The notes beneath the pieces are model-generated. The model did no database searches, was not told the origin of the DNA, and saw only the letters and a program-made list of their open reading frames with translations. Shown in pieces: positions 1-7,578 of a DNA stretch of 64,000 nucleotides. The translations under genes and the position numbers were made by a program. Source of the stretch: a virus; the IMG/VR virus record IMGVR_UViG_3300005253_000017, positions 39,841-103,840 of that record. The stretch is one strand, 5' to 3'. The first letter of the stretch is position 1; the number at the start of each line of letters is the position of its first letter.

Positions 1-144
1 TGCGATAGTCCCTGTGAGACTTGTATCGCCGGATATGAAGGCCCAGACCCAGAGGGAGACTATGACTGGATGATCTATCTTTCCAAGAAAGCTGCCCATG
101 AGGCAAGGAAGCAACTCTCTGCAAAAGAAAATGAGCAAGATTAG
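1..144 (+). CDS. Unknown protein, C-terminal fragment
   Basis: The window opens inside this gene, so only the last 47 codons are visible. The fragment starts with a CxxxCxxC cluster that could bind zinc and ends in a charged helix rich in Lys, Glu and Ala. Its last 14 bases overlap the next gene, the compact packing seen throughout this strand. The family is not recognised. Confidence 0.55.
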   Translation, partial: CDSPCETCIAGYEGPDPEGDYDWMIYLSKKAAHEARKQLSAKENEQD

Positions 145-268
145 ATACCATTTCGTAACTTTCCTGGTCATCGTCGGGTCGCTGCTGCTTGCTCCCCTGT
201 ACTTTCTTTGGTTCTGTGACAAGATAACCGGGGACTTGATTCGTGACCTATGGAAGGGGAAAAGATGA
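131..268 (+). CDS. Small single-pass membrane protein (45 aa)
   Basis: A basic N-terminus (MSKIRYHF) is followed by one hydrophobic segment at about residues 9-28 and a short charged tail, which suggests a single transmembrane helix with a cytoplasmic tail. It overlaps the preceding gene by 14 bases, and its TGA overlaps the ATG of the nuclease gene at 265. The function is unknown; a small membrane toxin or accessory lysis factor is possible but unsupported. Confidence 0.5.
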   Translation: MSKIRYHFVTFLVIVGSLLLAPLYFLWFCDKITGDLIRDLWKGKR

Positions 269-1203
269 AAATTCTATTATGGGGCGATGGGCATTTACGG
301 GTTCGGACACCGCAGGGCCGGACCGATGAGAATTTCATGGAAACTTGTCTTGGCAAAGTTCAGCAGATATTGGAAATCTGCATTGTAGAAAAATGCGATG
401 CTATGATACAGACTGGGGACTTCTTTGACTCACCAAACCCTAATGGTGAATTGGTTAGCGAAGTCATCGCACGTCTTCGATGGCAAAAAGAGGAACTTGA
501 AAAATGCCGCTTCTTTGTAATACATGGACAGCATGATTTGTCATATCATACTGAAGCCTCTATGAGACGGTCGATGTTAGCAATTTTGGCTGCTGCTGGA
601 GTAGTTATCCCCCTTCGAGTTGGAAATGGATGGTGGGATAGAGGCGATAAGGAACATTTCTCAGGTTCTTGTTTCGGTCAGGAAATCCTCCCCGTGACAT
701 TGACATCAGGTAATACGTTTGAAGTCCTCGTCGCCCACGTGATGGTCGGCGACCGCCCGTTGTGGCCTGGGCATGACTTGACCGGACCAAAGCAGTTCAT
801 GCGGAAGCATCCTGGATATGACCTCTACGTGCTGGGTGACTATCACTATCCGTTTTCCGTTCAAGTAGGAAATATCTGGGCCATCAACCCCGGAGCCATG
901 CTAAGATTGACTAGAAGCAAGAGGGACCGGGAACACCGGCCGAAGGTTGTCATCTTCGACACCGAGACACGAGAGCCAAGGGATATCTACCTAAATGTAG
1001 AACCGGCAGAAAGTGTGTTTATTGAGAAGGATGAACCAATGGAGCAGGACGAACATAGGTTTGACGAGTTAGTGAGCAAACTCAAGGAAACCGGCGAAAT
1101 CGGCGTATCGTTTGCTGACAACCTCGCCGCCCATTTTGAGGCCGATGACACGCCGAAAGAAATTCGAGAGAAAATCCTGGAACACCTGACGAGCGGGGTA
1201 TAA
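265..1203 (+). CDS. Mre11/SbcD-like metallophosphoesterase (DNA exonuclease subunit)
   Basis: The 312-residue protein carries the ordered calcineurin-like metal motifs of SbcD/Mre11 nucleases: GDGH (7-10, in place of DxH), GDFFD (51-55), GQHD (88-91, in place of GNHD), a His in VAHVMVG near 160 and LGDYHYP near 195. SbcD-family proteins bind two Mn ions and degrade or process DNA ends with a Rad50/SbcC ATPase, as T4 gp47 does with gp46. The start at 265 is preferred over the in-frame ATG at 250 because GGAAGGGGA lies just upstream and ATGA couples it to the previous gene. Rad50-like pieces follow at 1210 and 1867, supporting a role in recombination or end processing. Confidence 0.8.
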   Translation: MKILLWGDGHLRVRTPQGRTDENFMETCLGKVQQILEICIVEKCDAMIQTGDFFDSPNPNGELVSEVIARLRWQKEELEKCRFFVIHGQHDLSYHTEASMRRSMLAILAAAGVVIPLRVGNGWWDRGDKEHFSGSCFGQEILPVTLTSGNTFEVLVAHVMVGDRPLWPGHDLTGPKQFMRKHPGYDLYVLGDYHYPFSVQVGNIWAINPGAMLRLTRSKRDREHRPKVVIFDTETREPRDIYLNVEPAESVFIEKDEPMEQDEHRFDELVSKLKETGEIGVSFADNLAAHFEADDTPKEIREKILEHLTSGV

Positions 1204-1209
1204 TAGGGT

Positions 1210-1482
1210 ATGAGCGACATAACCAAGAAGACCAAGGAAGCAAAGATAGCCCTCGACAAGGCCAGGACGAAAAGGGCCGAGTTGATAGGCCGTCGAAAGC
1301 AACTGCTGGAGACATTGGGCACCAAGTGGGGCATCGGCACGGTTGAGGAAGCCGAGAAACGGATAGAGACCTTAGAGGTTGATACCGAGGAAAAGGAAGA
1401 GCAACTTCGGGAACGGGTATCTGACCTTGACGATATGATGGCAGAGATGAAAGGAAACGGCAATGGATGCGAATCAAGTTAA
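1210..1482 (+). CDS. Coiled-coil protein, possible detached coil of the Rad50/SbcC-like partner
   Basis: The 90 residues are almost entirely charged heptad-like helix. One break, at GTKWGIGTVEEAEKR, resembles the hairpin start of SbcC-like coiled coils. There is no ATPase motif. It lies 6 bases after the nuclease gene and overlaps the next gene by 20 bases in another frame. From position I infer that it supplies part of the coil missing from the short ATPase gene at 1867; it could also be an unrelated structural helix. Confidence 0.55.
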   Translation: MSDITKKTKEAKIALDKARTKRAELIGRRKQLLETLGTKWGIGTVEEAEKRIETLEVDTEEKEEQLRERVSDLDDMMAEMKGNGNGCESS

Positions 1483-1870
1483 CGATGTCATTGACAAGCT
1501 CGCAGACAAGATGGGTATGGCGGCAGATAAGGTGCAACCATTGGCCGAACGGGTTGTTTCTGAATTTCAATCTCAGGCAACCGTAACGGCAATATGCTGT
1601 GGAATATTGGTAGTTATTGGTATTGTCTTGCTGCCATTCTTGCTTCGCATGGGAATTCGAGCGACAAAAGAAGAGAGGATTATTAAAAATCCTGGCGGAT
1701 ATTATGAGGGGCGTGGATATCCAGGACGGGCAAGTGCCCGAATGGCTGTAGGATTCGCTTCCAGTATTATAACTACAATTCTTACATTCGTTTGTGCTGT
1801 GGAAACGATTATTCATGTTCGCCATGCTGTTGCCCCCACCTATTATCTCTTACAAGGATTGCTGGGTTGA
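1463..1870 (+). CDS. Two-helix membrane protein (135 aa)
   Basis: An amphipathic N-terminal helix (residues 5-38) is followed by two clear transmembrane segments at about 41-63 and 94-117, joined by a charged loop with a glycine/tyrosine-rich stretch (GGYYEGRGYPG). AAAGGA precedes the ATG by 6 bases. It lies between the coil gene and the ATPase gene, an odd place for a membrane protein. A holin-like function is possible but not shown. Confidence 0.6.
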   Translation: MDANQVNDVIDKLADKMGMAADKVQPLAERVVSEFQSQATVTAICCGILVVIGIVLLPFLLRMGIRATKEERIIKNPGGYYEGRGYPGRASARMAVGFASSIITTILTFVCAVETIIHVRHAVAPTYYLLQGLLG

Positions 1871-2490
1871 CTAACCTACAACAACATTCAGAGTTTCTGA
1901 TAAAGACTTTGGCGGAGAGGGACCGGCTCCAACAGGAGCTTGACAAGACCTCCCGTGGGAAGGAGAATGCGCTGTCAGGTGTGCTGTTGAGTGGGAGGGC
2001 CAGGGATATTGTCAATTCTGTTTTAGTTCTGACACAGGAGAAAGTTTGCACTTTTGTAGAGGACGTGGTCTCCCTGGCCCTCTCCGTAGTTTATGGTGAT
2101 GAGTACAAGTTTGAGCTGGAATTCGATGTCAAGCGAAATCAGTCCGAGGCCACGCCGTGGATTCTCAAGGACGGCGATAGATTCTCGCCGAGGGAAGAGG
2201 TGGGCGGCGGAGTGCTGGATGTTACATCGTTATCTCTGAGGTTCGCTTTCTGGTCCCTAATGGTCCCCAAGCCTGCCCCGGTGTTTATACTGGACGAACC
2301 GGGGAGATTTCTGTCGAGGGACAAGCAGGGGCAGTTCGGGAGGATGCTGAAGGAGCTTTCCGAGATGCTGGGCGTCCAGATAATCATGGTAAGTCACAGT
2401 ACGGATATAATAGAACAGGCAGATAAGGCATACGAGGTCGTTCAGGAGAACGGCGTGAGCAAATGCCTACCGATAGGAGAAATGGCATGA
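1867..2490 (+). CDS. Short SbcC/Rad50-like ABC ATPase C-terminal region
   Basis: This 207-residue protein has an N-terminal coil, then a glycine-led signature region (GGGVLDVTSLSLRFAFW), a Walker B (VFILDEP, near residue 140) and a switch histidine context (IIMVSHS), as in phage Rad50-like ATPases. No P-loop (GxxxxGKS/T) is present in it or in the two preceding genes. The TTG start at 1867 overlaps the TGA of the membrane gene and has AAGGA about 9 bases upstream; the in-frame ATG at 1792 lies deep inside that gene. It probably pairs with the SbcD-like nuclease. Without a Walker A it may need another subunit or be a degenerate ATPase. Confidence 0.7.
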   Translation: MTNLQQHSEFLIKTLAERDRLQQELDKTSRGKENALSGVLLSGRARDIVNSVLVLTQEKVCTFVEDVVSLALSVVYGDEYKFELEFDVKRNQSEATPWILKDGDRFSPREEVGGGVLDVTSLSLRFAFWSLMVPKPAPVFILDEPGRFLSRDKQGQFGRMLKELSEMLGVQIIMVSHSTDIIEQADKAYEVVQENGVSKCLPIGEMA

Positions 2491-2810
2491 AGGTAAGAAA
2501 GAAAATCAGTAAGAAGGCTTTTATGAAACTGGGGCTTTCATCGGGAGTTAAGGAACTCTTTGAAGAGACATTCAAGGGACAATGGCCAATATCTATCCAA
2601 AGGGCCGTGAAATTTGCCTATGGAACCCTTGGTGATGCTTTCATGGGACTCGAAATAATGAGGTGGGCATTGACGGGGACGCCAGAAGAGGTTCGTTGGC
2701 AATATAGGAATATGGCTATTAAGAATAAACAGAATAATGGTCCCTGTTACTCACGAAACAGAGACATTAGGCGAGCATATAAAAGAAACGATCTAAGGTT
2801 TGCAGGATGA
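2487..2810 (+). CDS. Hypothetical protein (107 aa)
   Basis: A basic N-terminus (MKVRKKISKKAF) leads into a mostly helical protein with no recognised motif. The start at 2487 is chosen because it overlaps the ATPase stop (ATGA) and has GATAGGAGA 7 bases upstream. The last four bases overlap the deaminase gene. The family is unknown. Confidence 0.6.
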   Translation: MKVRKKISKKAFMKLGLSSGVKELFEETFKGQWPISIQRAVKFAYGTLGDAFMGLEIMRWALTGTPEEVRWQYRNMAIKNKQNNGPCYSRNRDIRRAYKRNDLRFAG

Positions 2811-3349
2811 GACTCAGACTCAGTATGGACAACTATCTCTGGAAGCTAGCCTTTCAAGTGGCCGAGCGTTCCACATGCGATAGGTTCAAGGCCGGGTGCG
2901 TGGTGGCCAAGGATGGAGTTATCGTAGCGACCGGCTACAATGGGTCGGTGGACGGGGAGCCTCATTGCGATGAGGCGGGACATGAATTGATTCACGTGAT
3001 GAATTTTTCAGCTAATTCAGAAGACAATATCATCACACATGGAGATACTATTGTCGCTCACTGTATTCGCACCATCCATGCCGAAATCAACTGCATCATC
3101 AACGCGGCAAAGGTTGGGCAGTCCCTGGAAGGATGCGATTGGTATCTCAATGGTGTGCCGTGTAAGCCCTGCTCTATGGCGATTGCCAGGCTATATCCAC
3201 ACAGAATCTTTTTTCCCTCTGACATATATCCCGCCGAGGGTATAATAGAGTGGTGGCAGAATCGATTAGGCAGAGGTCCGTTTGTTACACCACGCGAAAT
3301 CATTACAAAACCGTCAAATAGTCTCAAAGAAATAGGAGTCATGGAATGA
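2807..3349 (+). CDS. dCMP deaminase-like zinc enzyme
   Basis: The 180-residue protein has the cytidine/deoxycytidylate deaminase signature: HAE at 91-93 (zinc ligand plus catalytic Glu) and PCKPC at 118-122 (two Cys zinc ligands). The N-terminal FKAGCVVAKDG and ATGYNG strands are typical of dCMP deaminases such as T4 gpCd and ComEB. It would convert dCMP to dUMP, feeding dTTP synthesis. Its length and the Cys/His-rich loop at 53-63 fit the phage enzyme, which has an extra structural zinc. The start overlaps the previous stop (ATGA); Met7 is an alternative. Confidence 0.88.
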   Translation: MRLRLSMDNYLWKLAFQVAERSTCDRFKAGCVVAKDGVIVATGYNGSVDGEPHCDEAGHELIHVMNFSANSEDNIITHGDTIVAHCIRTIHAEINCIINAAKVGQSLEGCDWYLNGVPCKPCSMAIARLYPHRIFFPSDIYPAEGIIEWWQNRLGRGPFVTPREIITKPSNSLKEIGVME

Positions 3350-3552
3350 AACACTGGGATAGGTTAGAATTGGCGACGCAGAACAAGGTGTGGGATATTC
3401 TTCGACAAAGCCCAGATGCAAGCGTAGATCGTTTTTCTACTCATAGCTTAGAACATCTTATAGACGACCTGATTGACGTGCTATTTGACGACGACCGTCT
3501 TGTAGAGGAAATGAAACAGTTGTATGAAACCAGGAAAGGAATTCAGATATGA
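3346..3552 (+). CDS. Hypothetical acidic helical protein (68 aa)
   Basis: A short protein with an acidic central stretch (IDDLIDVLFDDD), probably all helix. ATGA overlaps tie it to the deaminase gene before it and the lipoprotein gene after it. No family is recognised. Confidence 0.55.
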   Translation: MKHWDRLELATQNKVWDILRQSPDASVDRFSTHSLEHLIDDLIDVLFDDDRLVEEMKQLYETRKGIQI

Positions 3553-3857
3553 AGAAGGTAACGATGTGCGTAGTATTGATGGCAGTCCTCGTGGGGCTGA
3601 TGGGTTGTGCCAATATCCCGACCGGTGTGAAGTCTGCCCTCTACACGGCGGAAATCACCCTATCGGAGACGGTGAAGGACGCCGAGGCCGGGACGAGGGA
3701 GCCGTGGGCTATCCCCCCAGATTCTACCCCCGAGGAAGTCTTAGGTTCCCGCCTGGAGCAAGTGGAACTGCTGCTTAAGACAATGGAACAGGCGGCCAAG
3801 AACCTCCAGGCGGTCTCGAACTTTTTCCGCACAGGCAAGGAAGCACCAGGAGAATAA
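3549..3857 (+). CDS. Small lipoprotein (102 aa), possible spanin-type component
   Basis: A lipoprotein signal peptide (MKK, then a hydrophobic core) ends in a lipobox LMGC with the lipidated Cys at residue 20. The mature part is helical, with a coiled-coil-like stretch near 65-95. Phages of diderm hosts often carry lipidated outer-membrane spanin subunits (Rz1/o-spanin). That is a reasonable guess here because muramidase-like and membrane genes follow within 1.5 kb, but no spanin family is recognised. Confidence 0.65.
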   Translation: MKKVTMCVVLMAVLVGLMGCANIPTGVKSALYTAEITLSETVKDAEAGTREPWAIPPDSTPEEVLGSRLEQVELLLKTMEQAAKNLQAVSNFFRTGKEAPGE

Positions 3858-3858
3858 C

Positions 3859-4176
3859 ATGATCGAGCAAGGAGACTATTTCGTGGTGCAACGCGGATAT
3901 CGGAGTTATATCGATATCGGTGGGTGTTTCGTTTACGACCGTTCTTACATGGGGTGGGTGTTCAAGGTAGTCGTAATCAGCGGAGAGATGGTCGTCTGCG
4001 ATTGCGTCCATGTTTCCAACCCCGAGAGAGACTACCAGCGCAAGCAGATCGGTGAACGGTTCAACCTCAACAAGCGTGAACTTGACCTGCACCGTGTAGG
4101 CCAAGGCTACCTCGACGCGCTGGAGATCAAGCCCACACCGCAGAGGAAGGGCATCAGCGCGTGTAATTATGAATAA
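3859..4176 (+). CDS. Hypothetical protein (105 aa)
   Basis: A beta-rich N-terminal half (YFVVQRGYRSYIDIGGCFVY; WVFKVVVI) is followed by a basic, helical C-terminal half, and the fold could be an SH3-like barrel. It lies between the lipoprotein and the muramidase-like gene, overlapping the latter by 8 bases. The function is unknown. Confidence 0.55.
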   Translation: MIEQGDYFVVQRGYRSYIDIGGCFVYDRSYMGWVFKVVVISGEMVVCDCVHVSNPERDYQRKQIGERFNLNKRELDLHRVGQGYLDALEIKPTPQRKGISACNYE

Positions 4177-4624
4177 CATCTTGCTAACCATGATGGTCTC
4201 CTTTTCGGTCGGTGGATGCGGTACGGCGGGCGGTGTTGTATTGAGGAATGTCGGTGACCCCGGCATAACCCTTAATGCCCCTGCTGCCCGTCGTGCCCTA
4301 GACTTACTTCGCCAGCACGAGTCGGTGAATGGAACCCAGATGGTGGGCGATGGCGGACTCGCCCAGGGATGGCTGGGTCAGCATGAGGCCAACTGGAACG
4401 AGGGCTGCGAGTACATTGGCCAAGACTGGCAGTGGCCGGAGGATACGCGAGACCTCTGGAAATGCGAGATGGTGGCAATGGCTTATTGGTGTAAGTATTC
4501 GCTGGAGTACCTCGATAGAACCGAGGAGCTGATACGACGACACAGACTTCCGTTCGCACCCTACCGAATTGACAATGACACCTATTTGAGGAGAGTATTA
4601 TCGTGGCAGAAAATGAAGGACTGA
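4169..4624 (+). CDS. Lipoprotein or secreted muramidase-like protein (lytic transglycosylase type)
   Basis: A short hydrophobic leader ends at SVGGC (Cys17), fitting a lipobox. The mature part begins with a helix and then RQHESVNG ... GDGGLAQGWLGQ (about 49-71), which matches the ES-x-GDGG-x-A-x-G core of SLT/lysozyme-fold proteins, with Glu51 as candidate catalytic acid. Aromatic-rich helices follow, as in transglycosylases. The likely role is cleavage of peptidoglycan glycan strands at lysis or entry. It overlaps its downstream neighbour by 22 bases. The family match is by motif only. Confidence 0.55.
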   Translation: MNNILLTMMVSFSVGGCGTAGGVVLRNVGDPGITLNAPAARRALDLLRQHESVNGTQMVGDGGLAQGWLGQHEANWNEGCEYIGQDWQWPEDTRDLWKCEMVAMAYWCKYSLEYLDRTEELIRRHRLPFAPYRIDNDTYLRRVLSWQKMKD

Positions 4625-4992
4625 CAAGCGACCTGTCGCAAGCAATCGCCACCAAGCTTATCGAGCTGATGCAAGAGATGTTCGATGATGAACAGGAAAT
4701 CTTTGACATCGTGAAACCCATCATTCCCGCCCTTGTGGGATTGGGCATTCAGGAAGGGATTGAGGCTGCGGAAACAGCCCTAGCCGGTCTTGGCGAGGAT
4801 GATACATATCTAGCCTGGAAGACAATCATTCAGGCCAGTAGTCCGGAAGGCCGCATCGACATCATGGAGCGAACCCGGCAGATGGCGATTGAGGATAAGA
4901 TTAAGAAGCTAAAACAGGAGAAGGCAAGATGGGACGTACTCAAACTTTCATTGCGAATAGCTGTCTCTATGTTGGGCTTGCTGTTGCTCTAG
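4603..4992 (+). CDS. Helical protein with C-terminal membrane anchor (129 aa)
   Basis: It starts at a GTG 8 bases after GAGGAGAG. The body is helical (acidic residues 20-45, then a basic coil near 95-112), and the last 17 residues form a hydrophobic tail (about 113-129), so it is probably a tail-anchored inner-membrane protein. Overlap with the muramidase-like gene before and the lipoprotein gene after (64 bases) suggests a shared lysis or envelope role; a holin or inner spanin subunit is possible. Confidence 0.55.
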   Translation: MAENEGLTSDLSQAIATKLIELMQEMFDDEQEIFDIVKPIIPALVGLGIQEGIEAAETALAGLGEDDTYLAWKTIIQASSPEGRIDIMERTRQMAIEDKIKKLKQEKARWDVLKLSLRIAVSMLGLLLL

Positions 4993-5441
4993 TCGCTCTG
5001 TCCGGCTGTGACGGTGTAGAGAAGGATGCCTTTAAGGCCGATGTCAACGCCGAGATAAAGGCCAAGATTGCCTCACCTGAGTTCCAGGCGGCGTTGGCCA
5101 GGGATATCAAGGGCAAGATTGAGTTTCGGCTTGAGCAGGAACTGAAGCAATCCGTGGGACAGCAGACGGGCGGACTGAACATAGGGATGATAACTTTGGA
5201 CACATCCTGGCTGACTTGGCTGTCGCCGATTCTGTTCGGTCTGTTGGTATTCATCTGGTTGAGGAAGCGGAAGGCTATCAAGACGGTGGATATGCTAGTG
5301 AAGGGCATTGACGACGAAGCAATTGAAAGATTGGAAAGCCCTGCTCCTGCTAGAGAACGATTCCGTTCAATGGCCCTATCGAGAGGACTGGAAAAATTCC
5401 TGAGAAAGAGAATCAAGAAAGTACGAAAGTCCCGTCGTTGA
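4929..5441 (+). CDS. Lipoprotein with second transmembrane segment (170 aa)
   Basis: The N-terminal signal peptide ends in a lipobox ALSGC (Cys27). A charged helical stretch (33-78) follows, then a transmembrane segment at about 94-110 and a very basic C-terminus. AGGAGAAGG precedes the ATG. It is nested by 64 bases into the previous gene, like spanin gene pairs. A lipidated N-terminus plus an internal helix is unusual; a unimolecular spanin-like bridge is one reading. Confidence 0.55.
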   Translation: MGRTQTFIANSCLYVGLAVALVALSGCDGVEKDAFKADVNAEIKAKIASPEFQAALARDIKGKIEFRLEQELKQSVGQQTGGLNIGMITLDTSWLTWLSPILFGLLVFIWLRKRKAIKTVDMLVKGIDDEAIERLESPAPARERFRSMALSRGLEKFLRKRIKKVRKSRR

Positions 5442-5995
5442 TTACCTCATCGGGTATCCTATTTCCCTTAGAAGGATTCACCGAAGACGACGTGACGCTA
5501 GAGGACATCGCCTACCATCTATCTATGATAAGCAGATGGAACGGGGTAATACAAAAGCCGTTTTCCGTTCTGGAGCATTGTCTATACTGCGAGGAACTGG
5601 TGCGACATAGCTTTTATGGTGCATCCGTTACAACACGACTTTATGCTCTATTACACGATGCACACGAAGCATATACCGGAGATATCCATACCGCCCTCAA
5701 AAAGAAGTGCCCCTATATCGAGGAGTTTCAGCAACGGCTGGATATTGTCATTTACAAGAAATTCGGTATCGAACCCCCCGATAAGCTGATTCTGCCTACA
5801 ATTGAATGGGCGGACCGGAAGGCCAAGCTTGGAGAGGCATATCAATTCTTACCTCGTGGGGCGTACAAGGCAATTTTAGGCGATAAGAAACCCCCGGAAC
5901 TGTTGCCTATCGGGTGCTCATATGGTGACAAACGAGAGAAGGCCCGACAGAGGTATACTAACACATTGAAGGGGTTGCTTGGTGAGATTAAGTGA
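5438..5995 (+). CDS. HD-domain phosphohydrolase (YfbR-like)
   Basis: The 185-residue protein shows the HD-superfamily order of metal ligands: a His in SVLEHCLYCE near residue 48, then LLHDAHEAYTGDI (HD pair near 73-74) and a distal Asp in EWADRKAK. The N-terminal TLEDIAYHLSMISRWNG is typical of phage YfbR-like HD proteins, which dephosphorylate deoxynucleotides. With the nearby dCMP deaminase it probably tunes dNTP pools. The TTG start at 5438 overlaps the previous TGA. Confidence 0.78.
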   Translation: MITSSGILFPLEGFTEDDVTLEDIAYHLSMISRWNGVIQKPFSVLEHCLYCEELVRHSFYGASVTTRLYALLHDAHEAYTGDIHTALKKKCPYIEEFQQRLDIVIYKKFGIEPPDKLILPTIEWADRKAKLGEAYQFLPRGAYKAILGDKKPPELLPIGCSYGDKREKARQRYTNTLKGLLGEIK

Positions 5996-7293
5996 ACAAG
6001 AGTCTTCTTCTTCTCTGTCAAGAGGCTAAGGTTGAACCCCTTGGCTTGATGCATCTTGCGGCGGTATCGGAGGACGAGGGCTGGGATACGACAATTAAGC
6101 CAGTAGATTTCAATGAAGGATTTTATAGTGAGGATGTAGCATCTGATATTATAGGATTTTCTCTCTATACTGGAATTCACAAACGGGCATATCAATGGAT
6201 GGGTCGTCTTCGTGAGATTGGCCGAAGAGTTATCGTTGGCGGTCCTCATGCATCCTACTTTCCTAAGGAATGTGCTGAGCACGCCGACGTGGTAGTGGTC
6301 GGAAGGGGACAGGAACCCCTGAGACAAATCCTTAGCGGGAATATGAAGTCAAAGATTATCTGTGGTAACAATACAGAGCCCCTATCAATACCGTCAAGGA
6401 AGGGATTCTACGCCAACTATCCAGATTATAAGGCAAGCCCCATCAAGTCGATGATGGCAAGTCTGGGGTGTCCCTATAAATGTAGCTATTGTTACAATAG
6501 CATGAAGCGGATATTTCCTCACCGGTCCCGCGACGTTGGCGACCTCCTAGTAGAACTGGAACAACTGGAAAATCTGTCTCAGGAAACACAGCTTATCTAC
6601 TTCCAGGATGATGTATTTGGCATGGACCTGACTTGGCTTCAGGAATTTGCCGAGCGATGGTCATTCCCCTATCATGCCCAGACACGTATCGAATTCCTAG
6701 ACCCGCAGAAAGAATCCGCCCGCAAGAGGATAGCGTTATTGAAAAAGTCAGGATGTACCGGATTGACTGTGGCTATAGAGACGGCCAATGAGACAGTGCG
6801 CAAGGATGTTCTCGGTAGGACAATGACTAACGAAGCTTTCTTTCGGGCATTCGATTGGCTATCTATGCGGAACTTCAAGGTAAGAACGGAACAGATGCTG
6901 GGATTGCCGACGCCCGATCCACTGGAGACGGACCTAGATACTCTAAAAATGAACGTGGAACTAAGGAGAGAGACGGGTTTGCCGACAATGGCCTGGGCGT
7001 CGGTTTTCGTTCCCTACAAGGGCACAGAGATATGGCGATACTGTAAGGAGCACGGATACTATAATGGGGAGAACGATGACGCTCCGGCGAGCTTCTTTGA
7101 GAAATCAGTATTGAATTTCTCCGATGACTGCAAGGACCGCATGAAGTGGTTAGCCGATAATTTTCATCTTTTGGCATTGATTCCGAATGGCCACAAGGTA
7201 GCGAGACAAGCGGTGTATAATGATATGAAGGACTTGGCGAGTTTGACCAAGTATCACCTGTATGACTCGGAACTGTATGGAGTGAAGAAATGA
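5992..7293 (+). CDS. B12-binding-type radical SAM protein
   Basis: The 433-residue protein has an N-terminal cobalamin-binding-like Rossmann domain (about 1-115; VIVGGPHASYFP, VVVGRGQEP) and a radical SAM barrel with the CxxxCxxC iron-sulfur motif at Cys160, Cys164 and Cys167. This matches the class B methyltransferase/anaerobic-monooxygenase-like radical SAM group (MiaB/BchE-like domain order). No DxHxxG B12 loop is evident, so cobalamin binding may be lost. The GTG start overlaps the previous TGA. The substrate is unknown; it directly precedes the glycan operon and may modify a sugar or lipid. Confidence 0.82.
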   Translation: MNKSLLLLCQEAKVEPLGLMHLAAVSEDEGWDTTIKPVDFNEGFYSEDVASDIIGFSLYTGIHKRAYQWMGRLREIGRRVIVGGPHASYFPKECAEHADVVVVGRGQEPLRQILSGNMKSKIICGNNTEPLSIPSRKGFYANYPDYKASPIKSMMASLGCPYKCSYCYNSMKRIFPHRSRDVGDLLVELEQLENLSQETQLIYFQDDVFGMDLTWLQEFAERWSFPYHAQTRIEFLDPQKESARKRIALLKKSGCTGLTVAIETANETVRKDVLGRTMTNEAFFRAFDWLSMRNFKVRTEQMLGLPTPDPLETDLDTLKMNVELRRETGLPTMAWASVFVPYKGTEIWRYCKEHGYYNGENDDAPASFFEKSVLNFSDDCKDRMKWLADNFHLLALIPNGHKVARQAVYNDMKDLASLTKYHLYDSELYGVKK

Positions 7294-7574
7294 GCCATGA
7301 TAACCGATTGTGCCCGCGGTGCGAAGCCCTGGCCGTAATGTTCTCGGACCATGAGGTAAATAATACCACTGGTATGGGCCTGAGATGCGCGAACCGATGC
7401 GGTTGGATTTTGACTATGAAGGATGTTCAGAAACGATTAGACGACGCGATAGAATCTCTACGTTGGTTGGTACACTTGCATTCAGGAGTAAGTAAATCCG
7501 GAGGGAAGCCAAACAGCGATGAATGGGCAGAAGCCATTAGTGTAGCGTGTTCGGAATTAAACAGAGCGGAGTGA
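7290..7574 (+). CDS. Zinc-ribbon protein (94 aa)
   Basis: The N-terminus has two Cys pairs, CPRC (8-11) and a CANRCGW knuckle near 33-39, forming a probable zinc ribbon. The C-terminal half is helical (RLDDAIESLRWLV). It is coupled to the radical SAM gene by an ATGA overlap. The partner or substrate is unknown. Confidence 0.6.
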   Translation: MSHDNRLCPRCEALAVMFSDHEVNNTTGMGLRCANRCGWILTMKDVQKRLDDAIESLRWLVHLHSGVSKSGGKPNSDEWAEAISVACSELNRAE

Positions 7575-7578
7575 AAGA

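Noticed and set aside
1082-1825. A 247-codon - strand frame
   Set aside because: Opposite the SbcD end, coil and membrane-protein genes; Ser/Arg-rich low-complexity translation typical of shadow frames.
4303-4748. Minus-strand frames opposite the muramidase-like gene
   Set aside because: No ribosome-binding sites and no motifs; the + strand genes are coupled by overlaps with lipobox and GDGG motifs.
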